Positions 49,853 through 59,163 of a stretch of 64,000 nucleotides of DNA are shown in pieces. Below the pieces are notes generated by a model, which saw nothing but the letters and a program-made list of their open reading frames with translations, was not told where the DNA came from and did not search any database. Within the stretch, counting starts at the first letter, position 1. Every line of letters starts with the position of its first letter. Position numbers and translations under genes: made by a program. Source of the DNA: Chryseobacterium rhizoplanae (GTDB lineage: Bacteria > Bacteroidota > Bacteroidia > Flavobacteriales > Weeksellaceae); NCBI RefSeq assembly GCF_900182655.1, contig NZ_FXTC01000002.1, positions 496,001-560,000 on the forward strand. The letters are read 5' to 3'.

Positions 49853-51649
49853 ATGAAAAACATTTTATCAAAAGGTATTCTTGGATTAGGATTGATAATC
49901 GGTCTTGCCTCGTGCAAAAAAACGGATTCTCCCCTTACGAAAGTGACTCCCAGCAACCTGGATTCCATTGCTTCCAACTATTATGAGCAATATCTTAAGC
50001 TATACCCTTTAGATGCTACCTCTCAGGGAGATACGAGATACAATGACCAGCTTCCCATCAATATTGATAAGGATTTTATTTCAGGAGAAGTGGCTTTTTA
50101 TAATTCTGTACAGAAACAGCTGGAACATGTAGATTACAAAAACCTTTCTGATGAAGATAAGGTGGTATATGATGTACTGGATTATTCTTTAAAAGATAAA
50201 ATTGAGGCCTATGCCTATCATCCGGAATATATTCCTTTCACACAATTCGGGGGTCTTCCGCTTACTTTTCCGCTGTATGGGAGCGGACAGGGCAGCCAGC
50301 CTTTCAAAACCGAAAAGGATTACAGCGACTGGCTGAAAAGGATGGAAAAATTCCCGGAATGGATGGATGCCGCAGCAGACAACTTCCGTGAGGGAATCAA
50401 CAATAAGGTAGTACTACCTAAAAAACTGGTTATCAAAATGATTCCTCAGATGAAAGCTGAGGAAATCACAACCTCTGATATGGAAAAGAATATTTTCTAC
50501 GGACCGATTAAAAACTTCCCGAAAAGTTTCACTCAGGATCGGAAAGATAAATTTTCAGCACTTTATAAGGAAGCAATTACGAAAAAAATTATTCCTGCCT
50601 ATACTAAAATGGGCGTGTTTTTAGAAAAAGATTATCTTCCTAAAGCCAGAGATACAGACGGATACAACAGTCTTCCCAATGGAAATGAAATTTACAGCTA
50701 TTACGTAAAAACCTGGACAACAACTAAGAAATCTCCTGATGAAATCAATAAAATTGGTCAGCAGCAGGTAGCTATGCTTCGTGCAGAAATGGAAAAAGTA
50801 AAGAAACAGGTAGGTTTTTCCGGAAGTCTGGAAGAATTTATCACTTTTGTGAAGACAGATCCAAAGGCAATGCCTTATAAGACTTCTAAGGAGGTTTTAA
50901 ATGCCTTCAACGGTATTCTGACGAAGATTACTCCGAAACTGAAAACAATGTTTAATGTAACTCCAAAAACAAAGTTTGAAATCAGGCAGACGGAAAAATT
51001 CAGAGAGGCAAGCGCCAGTGCAGAATATATTCCGGGAACTCCTGACGGGAAGAGAGCGGGTATATTTTATGTTCCTCTTCCTGACCCTACAAAATTCAAT
51101 GTTACTTCAGGAATGGAGTCTCTTTTCCTTCATGAAGCGATTCCAGGGCATCATTACCAGGTTTCTTTACAACAGGAAAATACTAAGCTTCCAAAGTTCA
51201 TGAGATTCGGATGGTTTGGAGCGTATGGCGAAGGATGGGCCCATTATTGTGAAACACTAGGTCCTGAATTTGGTTTGTATACAGATCCTTACCAGAAAAT
51301 GGGATATCTGAGCGATCAGATGCTGAGAGCGGTACGACTTGTAGTGGATACAGGACTTCATACCGGAAAAATGTCAAGAGAAGAAGCCATTAAATATTTC
51401 TTAAGTAATATTTCTTACGATGAAGGATCTGCCACTGCAGAAGTTGAAAGATATATGGCGATGCCGGGACAGGCTTTAGGCTACAAAATAGGTTCTTTAA
51501 GAATCCGTGAACTGAGAGAAAAGTACCAGAAAGAACTTGGAAACAAATTCAATCTGGCAAGCTTCCATGATGAAGTATTAAGCCAGGGATGTCTTCCTTT
51601 AGACGTTCTGAATAGAAAAATGGAGCTTTGGGCTCAAAAACAAAAATAA
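49853..51649 (+). CDS. DUF885 metallopeptidase-like lipoprotein
   Basis: 598 residues. The signal peptide ends in a lipobox (GLASC, Cys about residue 22). The DUF885 domain carries the HEAIPGHHYQ motif, with His427 and Glu428, typical of a zinc-dependent carboxypeptidase-like enzyme, and AYGEGWAHYCE downstream as a second metal or catalytic site. The usual name is DUF885; members have been proposed to be peptidases. Confidence 0.85.
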   Translation: MKNILSKGILGLGLIIGLASCKKTDSPLTKVTPSNLDSIASNYYEQYLKLYPLDATSQGDTRYNDQLPINIDKDFISGEVAFYNSVQKQLEHVDYKNLSDEDKVVYDVLDYSLKDKIEAYAYHPEYIPFTQFGGLPLTFPLYGSGQGSQPFKTEKDYSDWLKRMEKFPEWMDAAADNFREGINNKVVLPKKLVIKMIPQMKAEEITTSDMEKNIFYGPIKNFPKSFTQDRKDKFSALYKEAITKKIIPAYTKMGVFLEKDYLPKARDTDGYNSLPNGNEIYSYYVKTWTTTKKSPDEINKIGQQQVAMLRAEMEKVKKQVGFSGSLEEFITFVKTDPKAMPYKTSKEVLNAFNGILTKITPKLKTMFNVTPKTKFEIRQTEKFREASASAEYIPGTPDGKRAGIFYVPLPDPTKFNVTSGMESLFLHEAIPGHHYQVSLQQENTKLPKFMRFGWFGAYGEGWAHYCETLGPEFGLYTDPYQKMGYLSDQMLRAVRLVVDTGLHTGKMSREEAIKYFLSNISYDEGSATAEVERYMAMPGQALGYKIGSLRIRELREKYQKELGNKFNLASFHDEVLSQGCLPLDVLNRKMELWAQKQK

Positions 51650-51661
51650 ACTTACATTAAT

Positions 51662-51693
51662 AAAAGGGGACATTGAAAAAAGTCCCCTTTTTA
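51662..51693 (+). terminator. Terminator after the DUF885 gene
   Basis: AAAAGGGGAC and GTCCCCTTTT form a perfect 10-bp stem with a 10-base loop and T residues. Confidence 0.9.
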
Positions 51694-51721
51694 TTTACTC
51701 TTCTAAATAAACAAAATTGAT

Positions 51722-52168
51722 ATGATCACAGAAAGCCTTAAATCTCTCTACAGCAGAGATTTGAACAAATTAAGAACAGAGATAGAAGCCTATCAAAATG
51801 AAGAAAATCTATGGAAAATTGATAAAAACATAGCCAATTCTGCGGGTAACCTGGTTCTTCATTTGGTTGGAAACCTCAACCATTTTATAGGAACGCATCT
51901 TGGAAACACAGGATATGTAAGACAACGTGACCTGGAGTTTTCCTTAAAAGATGTTCCAAAAGCCGAACTTATTGAAAAAATTGAAGCCACTGCAGCCATG
52001 ATAGACTCTGTGCTGCCACAATTATCAGAAGACGATATAAAAAAAGAATATCCGCTGGTAGTTTTTGAAAATAAAATGTCCACAGATTACTTTCTGATTC
52101 ACCTGATTGCACACCTGGATTATCATTTGGGGCAGATCAATTACCACAGAAGGTTGTTGGATTATTAA
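51722..52168 (+). CDS. DinB/DUF1572-family protein
   Basis: 148 residues, a four-helix DinB-like bundle. The metal-binding histidines lie in LVLHLVGNLNHF and HLIAHLDYHLGQINYH, spaced as in the DinB/YfiT fold. Family members are often thiol-dependent metalloenzymes. Function here unknown. Confidence 0.8.
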   Translation: MITESLKSLYSRDLNKLRTEIEAYQNEENLWKIDKNIANSAGNLVLHLVGNLNHFIGTHLGNTGYVRQRDLEFSLKDVPKAELIEKIEATAAMIDSVLPQLSEDDIKKEYPLVVFENKMSTDYFLIHLIAHLDYHLGQINYHRRLLDY

Positions 52169-52199
52169 ATACACTTCCTTTATCTCACATGATGTTTTT

Positions 52200-52236
52200 T
52201 AAACCATGTCAAGGTTCTGAACCTTGACATGGTTTA
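52200..52236. repeat. Perfect 17-bp palindrome
   Basis: TAAACCATGTCAAGGTT and AACCTTGACATGGTTTA pair exactly around the loop CTG. No T run follows, so it looks like a REP-type dyad more than a terminator. It lies between convergent genes. Confidence 0.7.
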
Positions 52237-52241
52237 TTAAA

Positions 52242-52308
52242 ATAAACGCAGCGATAACAAAGTAATTGCTGCATTTTATTTTTTAACCCTTCGCGAGTTT
52301 AGCGTTAA
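52242..52308. repeat. Interspersed palindromic element, short copy C
   Basis: Starts TAAACGCAGCG and ends TTCGCGAGTTTAGCGTTAAA, the terminal and inner words of the elements at 36101 and 44464, with the middle missing. Confidence 0.5.
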
Positions 52309-52319
52309 ATCAGAACAGG

Positions 52320-52940
52320 TTATTTCTCAAACATCATTTTCGTAATAAAATCCTTCTCTCCTTTTCCCCTTGCGGGAGAATATTCTCTTCCATAGAAAAT
52401 GATCTGAAGATGAAGCTTATTCCATACTTCTTCAGGGAACAAACTTTTTGCATCACGCTCCGTTTCTACTACATTTTTTCCTGACGTAAGCTTCCACTGC
52501 GTCATCAGACGGTGAATGTGGGTATCCACAGGAAAAGCAGGAAATCCGAAACCCTGGCTCATTACTACTGAGGCTGTTTTGTGTCCTACACCCGGAAGAG
52601 CTTCCAATTCTTCATAAGTCTGGGGAACGACGCCATTATGTCTTTCCAACAGAAGTTCGGCCATTCTTTTCAGGTTTTTGGCTTTCGTATTGGATAATCC
52701 TATTTCTTTGATTAGTTCTTTGATTTCAAATTCTTCAAGCTTAGCCATTCTTTGCGGTGTTCCTGCTACCGCAAAAAGTTCGGGCGTAACCTGGTTTACT
52801 TTTTTATCTGTAGTTTGTGCAGAAAGCGCTACGGCAACCATCAATGTATACGGATCAGTGTGATCTAACGGAATAGGTGTGGTGGGATATAATTTATCCA
52901 GTTCTCGCTGAACGAGCTCAGCTCTTTGTTTTTTTGTCAT
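52320..52940 (-). CDS. nth: Endonuclease III-like DNA glycosylase without Fe-S cysteines
   Basis: 206 residues from the ATG at 52940; a TTG at 52961 falls inside a promoter box. The HhH motif LPGVGHKTASVV contains catalytic Lys121, and Asp139 follows in FPVDTHIHRL. The C-terminal four-Cys cluster loop of E. coli Nth is replaced by REYSPARGKGEKDF, and the protein has no Cys at all. I believe the loss is common in Flavobacteriia. It should excise oxidised pyrimidines. Confidence 0.92.
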   Translation of the reverse strand: MTKKQRAELVQRELDKLYPTTPIPLDHTDPYTLMVAVALSAQTTDKKVNQVTPELFAVAGTPQRMAKLEEFEIKELIKEIGLSNTKAKNLKRMAELLLERHNGVVPQTYEELEALPGVGHKTASVVMSQGFGFPAFPVDTHIHRLMTQWKLTSGKNVVETERDAKSLFPEEVWNKLHLQIIFYGREYSPARGKGEKDFITKMMFEK

Positions 52941-52948
52941 GTAACCCT

Positions 52949-52956
52949 TAAATTTG
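52949..52956 (+). promoter_or_regulatory. -7 box of bcp
   Basis: TAAATTTG fits the consensus, 17 bases before the bcp start. Confidence 0.55.
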
Positions 52957-52958
52957 AA

Positions 52959-52966
52959 CAAAATTA
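52959..52966 (-). promoter_or_regulatory. -7 box of nth
   Basis: TAATTTTG on the minus strand, beside the bcp box in a 33-base divergent gap. It includes the rejected TTG start at 52961. Confidence 0.5.
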
Positions 52967-52973
52967 AATCATT

Positions 52974-53423
52974 ATGCTGAAAGTTGGAGATAAATTACCT
53001 GAATTTGAAGAACTCAATCAGGACGGAGAAACAGTAACCTCATCAAAATTAATTGGAAAAAAACTAGTGGTTTTCTTCTATCCGCAAGCCAATACACCAA
53101 CCTGCACGGTGGAAGCCTGCAACCTGAGTGATAATTATACTAAGCTAAAAAAAGCAGGATTTCAATTATTGGGAATAAGCGGTGATTCTGTAAAAAAGCA
53201 GAAGAATTTCCACAGCAAGTTTGCTTTTCCTTATGATCTTATTGCGGATGAAAAACGTAATATCATTGAGAAATTCGGGGTATGGCAGGAGAAAAAAACA
53301 TTTGGAAAAACCTACATGGGAATTGTAAGAACCACTTTTATCTTTGATGAAAATGGCATTTGTACAAGAGTGATTGAAAAAGTGACTTCAAAGACTGCTG
53401 CCGAGCAGATTCTGGAGGGATAA
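52974..53423 (+). CDS. bcp: Thioredoxin-dependent thiol peroxidase (BCP-type peroxiredoxin)
   Basis: 149 residues of the PrxQ/BCP family. The peroxidatic Cys44 lies in ANTPTCTVEACN and the resolving Cys49 is five residues on, as in atypical BCP enzymes. It reduces hydrogen and organic peroxides with thioredoxin. Its promoter overlaps that of nth, pairing DNA repair with peroxide defence. Confidence 0.93.
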   Translation: MLKVGDKLPEFEELNQDGETVTSSKLIGKKLVVFFYPQANTPTCTVEACNLSDNYTKLKKAGFQLLGISGDSVKKQKNFHSKFAFPYDLIADEKRNIIEKFGVWQEKKTFGKTYMGIVRTTFIFDENGICTRVIEKVTSKTAAEQILEG

Positions 53424-53445
53424 CTTCTTTTTGAAACACAGATAT

Positions 53446-53481
53446 AAAAAAGCTTTCACAAATAGTTATGAAAGCTTTTTT
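53446..53481. terminator. Bidirectional terminator
   Basis: AAAAAAGCTTTCA and TGAAAGCTTTTTT form a 13-bp stem with a 10-base loop between convergent genes. Confidence 0.9.
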
Positions 53482-53492
53482 TATAATTCTTA

Positions 53493-54026
53493 TTATTCTG
53501 TTTCGTAATAGTTTAATTCTTCAGTTTCTCCGGGAAGAGTGACATGTTTTTTAAACCTTAGTCCCAACTTTTCAATTAGCTTTTGGGAAGAAACATTATC
53601 TTTTGAAATGATCGCTGATATTTTTGATAACCCGAATTCATCCATTCCTATGGATTTGACCTTCTGAGCCGCTTCAAAAGCATATCCTTTACCTTCAAAC
53701 TCTTCCAGCAGAGAATATCCGATATCCACAATATCCAGGCCTTCTCTTTCAAAGATTCCTACGGCACCCACTTTTTCATTTCCTTCCTTCGTCACTAAAA
53801 GATAGTTTCCGAATCCCAGCCTTTCAATCTGTGGAGCAAACCTGTTTAAGATATAATTTTCAGCATCTTCAATGCTATTAACATTGCGGTTACCGATATG
53901 TTGAATAAATTTCGGCCTGTTATAAAGCTCAAAAACAAAGTCTTTGTCTTCACGGGACATCGGACGAAGTATTAATCGTTCAGTCTCGTAGGTTTTATTT
54001 GCGCTTGGGTGTTTTTCTGGGCTCAT
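53493..54026 (-). CDS. GNAT-family N-acetyltransferase
   Basis: 177 residues, RimJ/RimL-like: TERLILRPMSREDKDFVFELY at the start, a central DIGYSLLEEFEGKGYAFEA acetyl-CoA loop and KDNVSSQKLIEKLGL near the end. It overlaps the upstream gene by 32 bases on the same strand. The acceptor is unknown. Confidence 0.87.
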   Translation of the reverse strand: MSPEKHPSANKTYETERLILRPMSREDKDFVFELYNRPKFIQHIGNRNVNSIEDAENYILNRFAPQIERLGFGNYLLVTKEGNEKVGAVGIFEREGLDIVDIGYSLLEEFEGKGYAFEAAQKVKSIGMDEFGLSKISAIISKDNVSSQKLIEKLGLRFKKHVTLPGETEELNYYETE

Positions 54027-54657
54027 CTTTCTTTGGTTCTTCTTTTTTTTCGATTTTTAAAAGTCTCGGGTTATTAGCACATTTTTTATTGTAAAGCTCA
54101 ATATAGGTTCCATTGTCCTTCACATTACTTACAGCACCTGTTGATTTATTTACAGTCACCGTATAATGCGTTTTCTGGTAAGGACACTCCTTTGAGGTCA
54201 GTTTTCCAAGGTCCAGATAATAATTAGATTTGTCTTCATGATAATTACCCGCAAGGTCTTTGAATTCCTCATCCACCATATATCCTTCGGCAGCCAGCAT
54301 TACAGCAGCTTCCTGCGCATTATCAATCCGGTCTATAAACTTCTTAAGCCCCTCAACATCGGTAACATAATTAACTTTTCCACCTTCTGAATAAGCAATA
54401 TAATAAAAGCTGTCTTCATTAGGGAAAAGATTGAATCCGGAGAACTGCGGGGTATAATCCACCTTACCCGAAATTTTTATTTCTTCACCTTTTCCATAGC
54501 TGTTGTATACCAATATCCATGAATCTACCCTGTTGCTCGGGTTGATCTGCTGTAAAATATTCGGAATGCTTGAAAATTTTTTCTTCTCCTGAGAAAATCC
54601 TAAGACTCCCAAAAGTAAGAATGTAAGAATTGTAAATCGGGTTGCAGCTTTAATCAT
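53995..54657 (-). CDS. Secreted protein of unknown function
   Basis: 220 residues with a signal peptide (FTILTFLLLGVLGFSQ). The mature part is a mixed domain with one Cys pair (KECPYQKTHYTVTV, NKKCANNPRLL) and ends in a Lys/Pro/Glu-rich tail (KKEEPKKDEPRK). Family not recognised. Confidence 0.65.
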   Translation of the reverse strand: MIKAATRFTILTFLLLGVLGFSQEKKKFSSIPNILQQINPSNRVDSWILVYNSYGKGEEIKISGKVDYTPQFSGFNLFPNEDSFYYIAYSEGGKVNYVTDVEGLKKFIDRIDNAQEAAVMLAAEGYMVDEEFKDLAGNYHEDKSNYYLDLGKLTSKECPYQKTHYTVTVNKSTGAVSNVKDNGTYIELYNKKCANNPRLLKIEKKEEPKKDEPRKTPKRK

Positions 54658-54689
54658 AATTTAAAAATCAGCAGAAAATATACCAAATA

Positions 54690-55772
54690 TTACATAAACT
54701 TATCTCCCTTCTTAAAGTTTTTTAAGTCAAGAACATAATCTTTTATAAGCTGGTCGTTATCCCGCGGGCAGATAAGAAGTGCTTTATCGGTATCTACAAC
54801 AATGTAGTTTTCAAGACCGTCAATGATGACCGCTTTGTTATTATTTCTCAGACGGATAATGTTTCCTTTTGAGTTATAGGAAAGTAAATGTTTTAGCTTC
54901 ACAGCATTTCCGTCTTTATCTTTTTCTGTATTTTCGTAAACAGAGGTCCATGTTCCCAGATCGCTCCATCCTAAATCTGATGGAATCACATATACATTTT
55001 TTGCTTTTTCCAAAATCCCGTTATCAATAGAGATTTTCTGAACTTTTGGATAAATAGTTTCAATACAGTTGTTTTCCTTTTCAGAATTGTATTCGCAAGC
55101 CATAAAATGCTGCATCATCTCAGGAAGATAAAGGTCAAAAGCATGGTGAATACTTTTTACATTCCAAATAAAAATACCTGCATTCCAAAGGAAGTCACCA
55201 CTTTCCAGGAAGCTTTGGGCAATTTCAAGAATAGGCTTTTCTGTGAATGTTTTCACTTTAAAATAGTCAGAACCCTTCTTTTCTACAAATTGAATGTAAC
55301 CGTAGCCCGTATCAGGCCTTGTTGGAGTAATTCCTAATGTTACCAGATAATCATGTTTTGAAGCTACCTCAAATGCCAGCTCCACTTTTTCCAAAAATAC
55401 ATCCTCTTTAAGGATCAGGTGATCTGCCGGAAGCACAATCATTGTAGCATCCGGATTGATCTCAGCAATCTTATTGGCCATGTATAAGTTACATGCAGCC
55501 GTATTTTTCATAAGCGGTTCTCCCACAATGTTTTCTTCAGGAATCTCCGGAAGCTGCTGATGGGAAAGAGCCACATACTCTTTATTCGTAATCACGAATA
55601 TTTGCTCTTTAGGAATTACCTTGCTGATTCTGTCATAGGTCTGCTGAATCATAGTACGCCCGGTACCTAAAATATCCTGAAACTGTTTTGGAAATTTCTG
55701 CGTGCTCATCGGCCAGAACCGGCTCCCGATTCCTCCCGCCATTATAACGCAGTATCTATCTGATTTTAACAT
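54690..55772 (-). CDS. manC: Mannose-1-phosphate guanylyltransferase
   Basis: 360 residues with the nucleotidyltransferase signature MAGGIGSRFWPMSTQKFPKQF and LPADHLI and FLWNAGIFIW segments. It makes GDP-mannose for glycan synthesis. It lacks the C-terminal isomerase domain of bifunctional ManC enzymes. It is last in an operon with tolC and sprT-like genes (gaps of 1-2 bases). Confidence 0.93.
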   Translation of the reverse strand: MLKSDRYCVIMAGGIGSRFWPMSTQKFPKQFQDILGTGRTMIQQTYDRISKVIPKEQIFVITNKEYVALSHQQLPEIPEENIVGEPLMKNTAACNLYMANKIAEINPDATMIVLPADHLILKEDVFLEKVELAFEVASKHDYLVTLGITPTRPDTGYGYIQFVEKKGSDYFKVKTFTEKPILEIAQSFLESGDFLWNAGIFIWNVKSIHHAFDLYLPEMMQHFMACEYNSEKENNCIETIYPKVQKISIDNGILEKAKNVYVIPSDLGWSDLGTWTSVYENTEKDKDGNAVKLKHLLSYNSKGNIIRLRNNNKAVIIDGLENYIVVDTDKALLICPRDNDQLIKDYVLDLKNFKKGDKFM

Positions 55773-55774
55773 TC

Positions 55775-56368
55775 TTAACTACATTTTTCTACCCTGGCTA
55801 ATGGCTTGAAAGAATACTTCCTTCCAGTAGCCAGGTTCTTACAAAGATAGTTTTTTTTAACCAGACCTTCTAATAAATACTTTTCGTTGCGGTATATAAA
55901 AAACTCCCCCTTCTGAAGTTCCTCGATAAAATGAAGAGTATCATCTTGTTTCTCAGTATGAAAATACCTTACCAGATCAGGGCTGGCCATGAAGTTGGCT
56001 TTGGGCGATTTTGAAAATTTTATAATGATAGGTTTTAACTCTTCATCATAAATTTCAAGACTTTCAAGAAGCATATTTCTGAAGGTTTCTTTCCATTCAT
56101 TGCCATGGGGAGAGATTTTTCGTCCATATTTTTCAAACGCAATCAGGTGTGCAAGCTCATGGGTCAGTACAAAGAAAAAAAGTTGCGGGGTAAGCGTGGA
56201 GTTTACCGTTATTTCATGGGAATTGTCCGGAAGTTTTCTGTAATCTCCCAGTTTTGAATTCCTGTTTCTAGTAACCTTTATATGTATATAGTAATCTGAA
56301 AACCAGTTTCTTAAATATTTAAGAGTATTGTTTTTAGGTAAATATTTTTCTAATGATTGAATTGGCAT
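55775..56368 (-). CDS. SprT-like zinc metalloprotease
   Basis: 197 residues. HELAH at residues 70-74 and His88 in SPHGNEWK give the zinc site of the SprT-like family, related to the human DNA-protein crosslink protease. No signal peptide is seen. It lies between tolC and the guanylyltransferase gene, but no functional link is known. Confidence 0.85.
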   Translation of the reverse strand: MPIQSLEKYLPKNNTLKYLRNWFSDYYIHIKVTRNRNSKLGDYRKLPDNSHEITVNSTLTPQLFFFVLTHELAHLIAFEKYGRKISPHGNEWKETFRNMLLESLEIYDEELKPIIIKFSKSPKANFMASPDLVRYFHTEKQDDTLHFIEELQKGEFFIYRNEKYLLEGLVKKNYLCKNLATGRKYSFKPLARVEKCS

Positions 56369-56369
56369 T

Positions 56370-57692
56370 TTACAAACTTAATGGAATTCCTGCATAGAAA
56401 TTCAATAGTTTAAGACTAAAAAGATAATTATATTTTGCCTGCGCTACTGATCCCTGTGCATTTGCATAATTATTTCTCGCTACATTGACGTCATAAATGG
56501 TTGTTCTTCCTGCAGCATAACTTTTGTCAGCAAAATCAAGAGCCAGTTTAGAACTTTTTTCTGCTTCCACAGCTGCAAGATAGTTTTCATAATTGGCATC
56601 GGCATCAAACTGAGCTTTCTGTACATTTTGTCTTACCGTTTGTTTCTGCTGCTCAAGGGTAATTTTACTAACACTTTCATTTAATTTGGACTGCTCAACC
56701 TGTAGTTTTGTTTTTCCTTTATTGAAGATAGGAATATTAAGTGACAATCCAACATTTTGTCCAAACTGATCTTTATATTGTTCAAAAAAAGTTCCCTGTA
56801 CAACTCCCTGAGGAACATTAAATTGCTTATTATAGAAAGTGTTAAGACCGGCACTCGCTGTTAAAGTAGGCCAGAATGCTGTTTTGCTTACCTCAGTTTG
56901 TGCTTCGGCAGATCTTATCCTGCTTTCCGCTGCTTTTATCTGAGGCTGCACATCATAGGCTTTTGTAAGAACATCATCAGCAGTTATCAACTGGGATTCT
57001 AATGTTTCAGGAATCTCTACGTTTTCCACATCAAAATCCTTATAATCTGAAAGTTGCAAAAGCTGAGCGATTGCAAACAGAGCTCTTCCTACGTTAACCT
57101 CTGCTGTCTTAAGATTTTGTTTTTCTCTCGCCCAGGCTGCATCGGCTTCCGCTAAAACAGTCTGTGCAGTAGTCCCGACCTGAGTGGTGATCTGTGCTCT
57201 GTCACGCTGTTTTTTAGCATTTTCTACAGCGCTTTGAGAAATCTTCACAATTTCTTTGTTCAGTAAGGCGGTTAAATATTGTTGCGCTATTTGTACTGAG
57301 ATATCATTTTTGATGGCTTCAATATCATATTGGCTGGCTTCTACATCAAACTGGAGTTTTCTTACATTCTTCTCCAATCTCCCGTTATTATAGACCAAAA
57401 CATCGGCACCTACACCAACACTGTTATTGAATCTGTCGTTTCTATAGCTTCCTGCTCCTAAAGATCCTTGTCCGAAACTCACTCCAGTAGTAACACTCCC
57501 CGATACGGAAGGCAAATAGTCTTTTTTGGCCGCTTTAAGGTTGTATTCCTGGTTTTCTTTAGTATACTGATTTTGGATAACCTGAAGATTATGCTCCACT
57601 GCATAGCTTACGCATTCTTTTAAGGACCATTTCTTCTGAGCGCTTAAACCCAGATAACCTAATCCAAAAACGATGATCCAAACTTTTTTCAT
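56370..57692 (-). CDS. TolC-family outer-membrane efflux protein
   Basis: 440 residues with a signal peptide ending LGLSAQ, and the two repeated helical hairpins of TolC (WSLKECVSYAVEHNLQV; QPQIKAAESRIRSAEA). It forms a trimeric channel with an inner-membrane pump that is not encoded here. Confidence 0.9.
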   Translation of the reverse strand: MKKVWIIVFGLGYLGLSAQKKWSLKECVSYAVEHNLQVIQNQYTKENQEYNLKAAKKDYLPSVSGSVTTGVSFGQGSLGAGSYRNDRFNNSVGVGADVLVYNNGRLEKNVRKLQFDVEASQYDIEAIKNDISVQIAQQYLTALLNKEIVKISQSAVENAKKQRDRAQITTQVGTTAQTVLAEADAAWAREKQNLKTAEVNVGRALFAIAQLLQLSDYKDFDVENVEIPETLESQLITADDVLTKAYDVQPQIKAAESRIRSAEAQTEVSKTAFWPTLTASAGLNTFYNKQFNVPQGVVQGTFFEQYKDQFGQNVGLSLNIPIFNKGKTKLQVEQSKLNESVSKITLEQQKQTVRQNVQKAQFDADANYENYLAAVEAEKSSKLALDFADKSYAAGRTTIYDVNVARNNYANAQGSVAQAKYNYLFSLKLLNFYAGIPLSL

Positions 57693-57876
57693 ATTATGTA
57701 GATGTTTATTTGTTTTTAATGGTCATATGGAATCGTGTTATCTTCATCAGTATTGTAAATGCAAATCACAGCGACTTCATATTAAGATTTTTCAATATTA
57801 GACGAATTAAATATAAAAAAGTTACAGATTGAAAAATTATATTTTTTTTTAAGAAAACTTTTGGGAATTTTGCACC

Positions 57877-59121
57877 ATGACAAATGAACAATATCAGGAA
57901 GCTATTGACTGGCTTTTCGTGCAGATGCCCAACTATCAGATAGATGGACAGAAGGCTTATAAACCCGGGCTTGACAATATTACAAAGCTTTGTGCTTTCT
58001 TTGGAAATCCACAGGATAAAATAAAATGTATCCATATCGGCGGGACCAACGGAAAGGGCTCTTCAAGCAATATGCTCGCATCCGTTCTCCAGGAGGCTGG
58101 TTATAAAACCGGATTATACAATTCTCCTCACCTGATAGACTTTACGGAACGCATTAAGGTTAACGGAAAAAACTGTAATAAAGAATTTGTCTTTGAGTTT
58201 ATTCAAAAATTAAGAACACTTCCGGAAGATATCCGTCCTTCTTTCTTTGAATTTACCACAATCATGGCTTTTGAATATTTTTATCAGCAACAGGTAGATT
58301 TTGCCATTATTGAAGTCGGATTGGGAGGAAGACTGGATTCAACAAATATTATTAAACCCCTGATCTCTGCGATTACAAATGTTCAGCTGGATCATCAGAA
58401 TATTTTGGGAGATACCATTGAAGAAATTGCCACTGAGAAAGCGGGAATTATTAAAAATAATATCCCTGTTATTTCAGGTGACGAGAATGAAGCTGTCAAA
58501 AATATCATCCGAGAGAAAGCGATTAAAGAAAATGCACCGTTTATCGATGCTACTCTTATTCATACAGACCTTGAATCTGATCTGAAAGGAAATTACCAGA
58601 AGAAAAATATCAGAGTTGTACTGGCCGCAGTAGAAGAATTAAGAAAACTGGAAGTACATATTTCTGAAGAAGATCTTGAAAACGGACTCCTTCATGTTCA
58701 TCAGAATACCGCATTCATTGGCCGTTGGTTTGAATTTTCAAAAAATCCGCTTACAATTTGTGATACGGGACACAATCAGGCTGGCTTGGAGTATGTTTTT
58801 TCACAATTAAATTCAATTAATAGGCATAAGCATGTCATTTTGGGGTTTGTGAATGACAAAAAAATAGATGATGTGATGAAATTACTTCCTGGAAATTCTG
58901 AGTTCTATTTTGCAAAACCATCTGTCAGCAGAGGAAGACACCCGGAAGATTATGAAAATCTGCTTCAGGAGGCGAAAATTTTTTATGAAATTTTTGATTC
59001 TGTACAGGAAGCCTATCTTGCTGCAAAAGAACGATGTACAAATGAAGAAATGATTTTTATCGGCGGAAGCAACTTTGTAGTGGGAGATTTTTTAGAAAAA
59101 AATTTGGAGATTAAAGAATAA
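57877..59121 (+). CDS. folC: Folylpolyglutamate synthase / dihydrofolate synthase
   Basis: 414 residues with the Mur-ligase-type P-loop GGTNGKGSS (55-63), YNSPHLIDFTERI and IIEVGLGGRLDSTN. It adds glutamate to folates and may also form dihydrofolate. Downstream lies a tRNA promoter. Confidence 0.94.
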   Translation: MTNEQYQEAIDWLFVQMPNYQIDGQKAYKPGLDNITKLCAFFGNPQDKIKCIHIGGTNGKGSSSNMLASVLQEAGYKTGLYNSPHLIDFTERIKVNGKNCNKEFVFEFIQKLRTLPEDIRPSFFEFTTIMAFEYFYQQQVDFAIIEVGLGGRLDSTNIIKPLISAITNVQLDHQNILGDTIEEIATEKAGIIKNNIPVISGDENEAVKNIIREKAIKENAPFIDATLIHTDLESDLKGNYQKKNIRVVLAAVEELRKLEVHISEEDLENGLLHVHQNTAFIGRWFEFSKNPLTICDTGHNQAGLEYVFSQLNSINRHKHVILGFVNDKKIDDVMKLLPGNSEFYFAKPSVSRGRHPEDYENLLQEAKIFYEIFDSVQEAYLAAKERCTNEEMIFIGGSNFVVGDFLEKNLEIKE

Positions 59122-59133
59122 GTCGTATATTTG
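59103..59133 (+). promoter_or_regulatory. Full-consensus promoter of the tRNA-Val pair
   Basis: TTTG (59103-59106), exactly 19 bases, then TATATTTG (59126-59133). The -33 element lies inside the end of folC. Confidence 0.88.
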
Positions 59134-59163
59134 CACCACTCTAAACAAGAGAACAAGTCTAGA

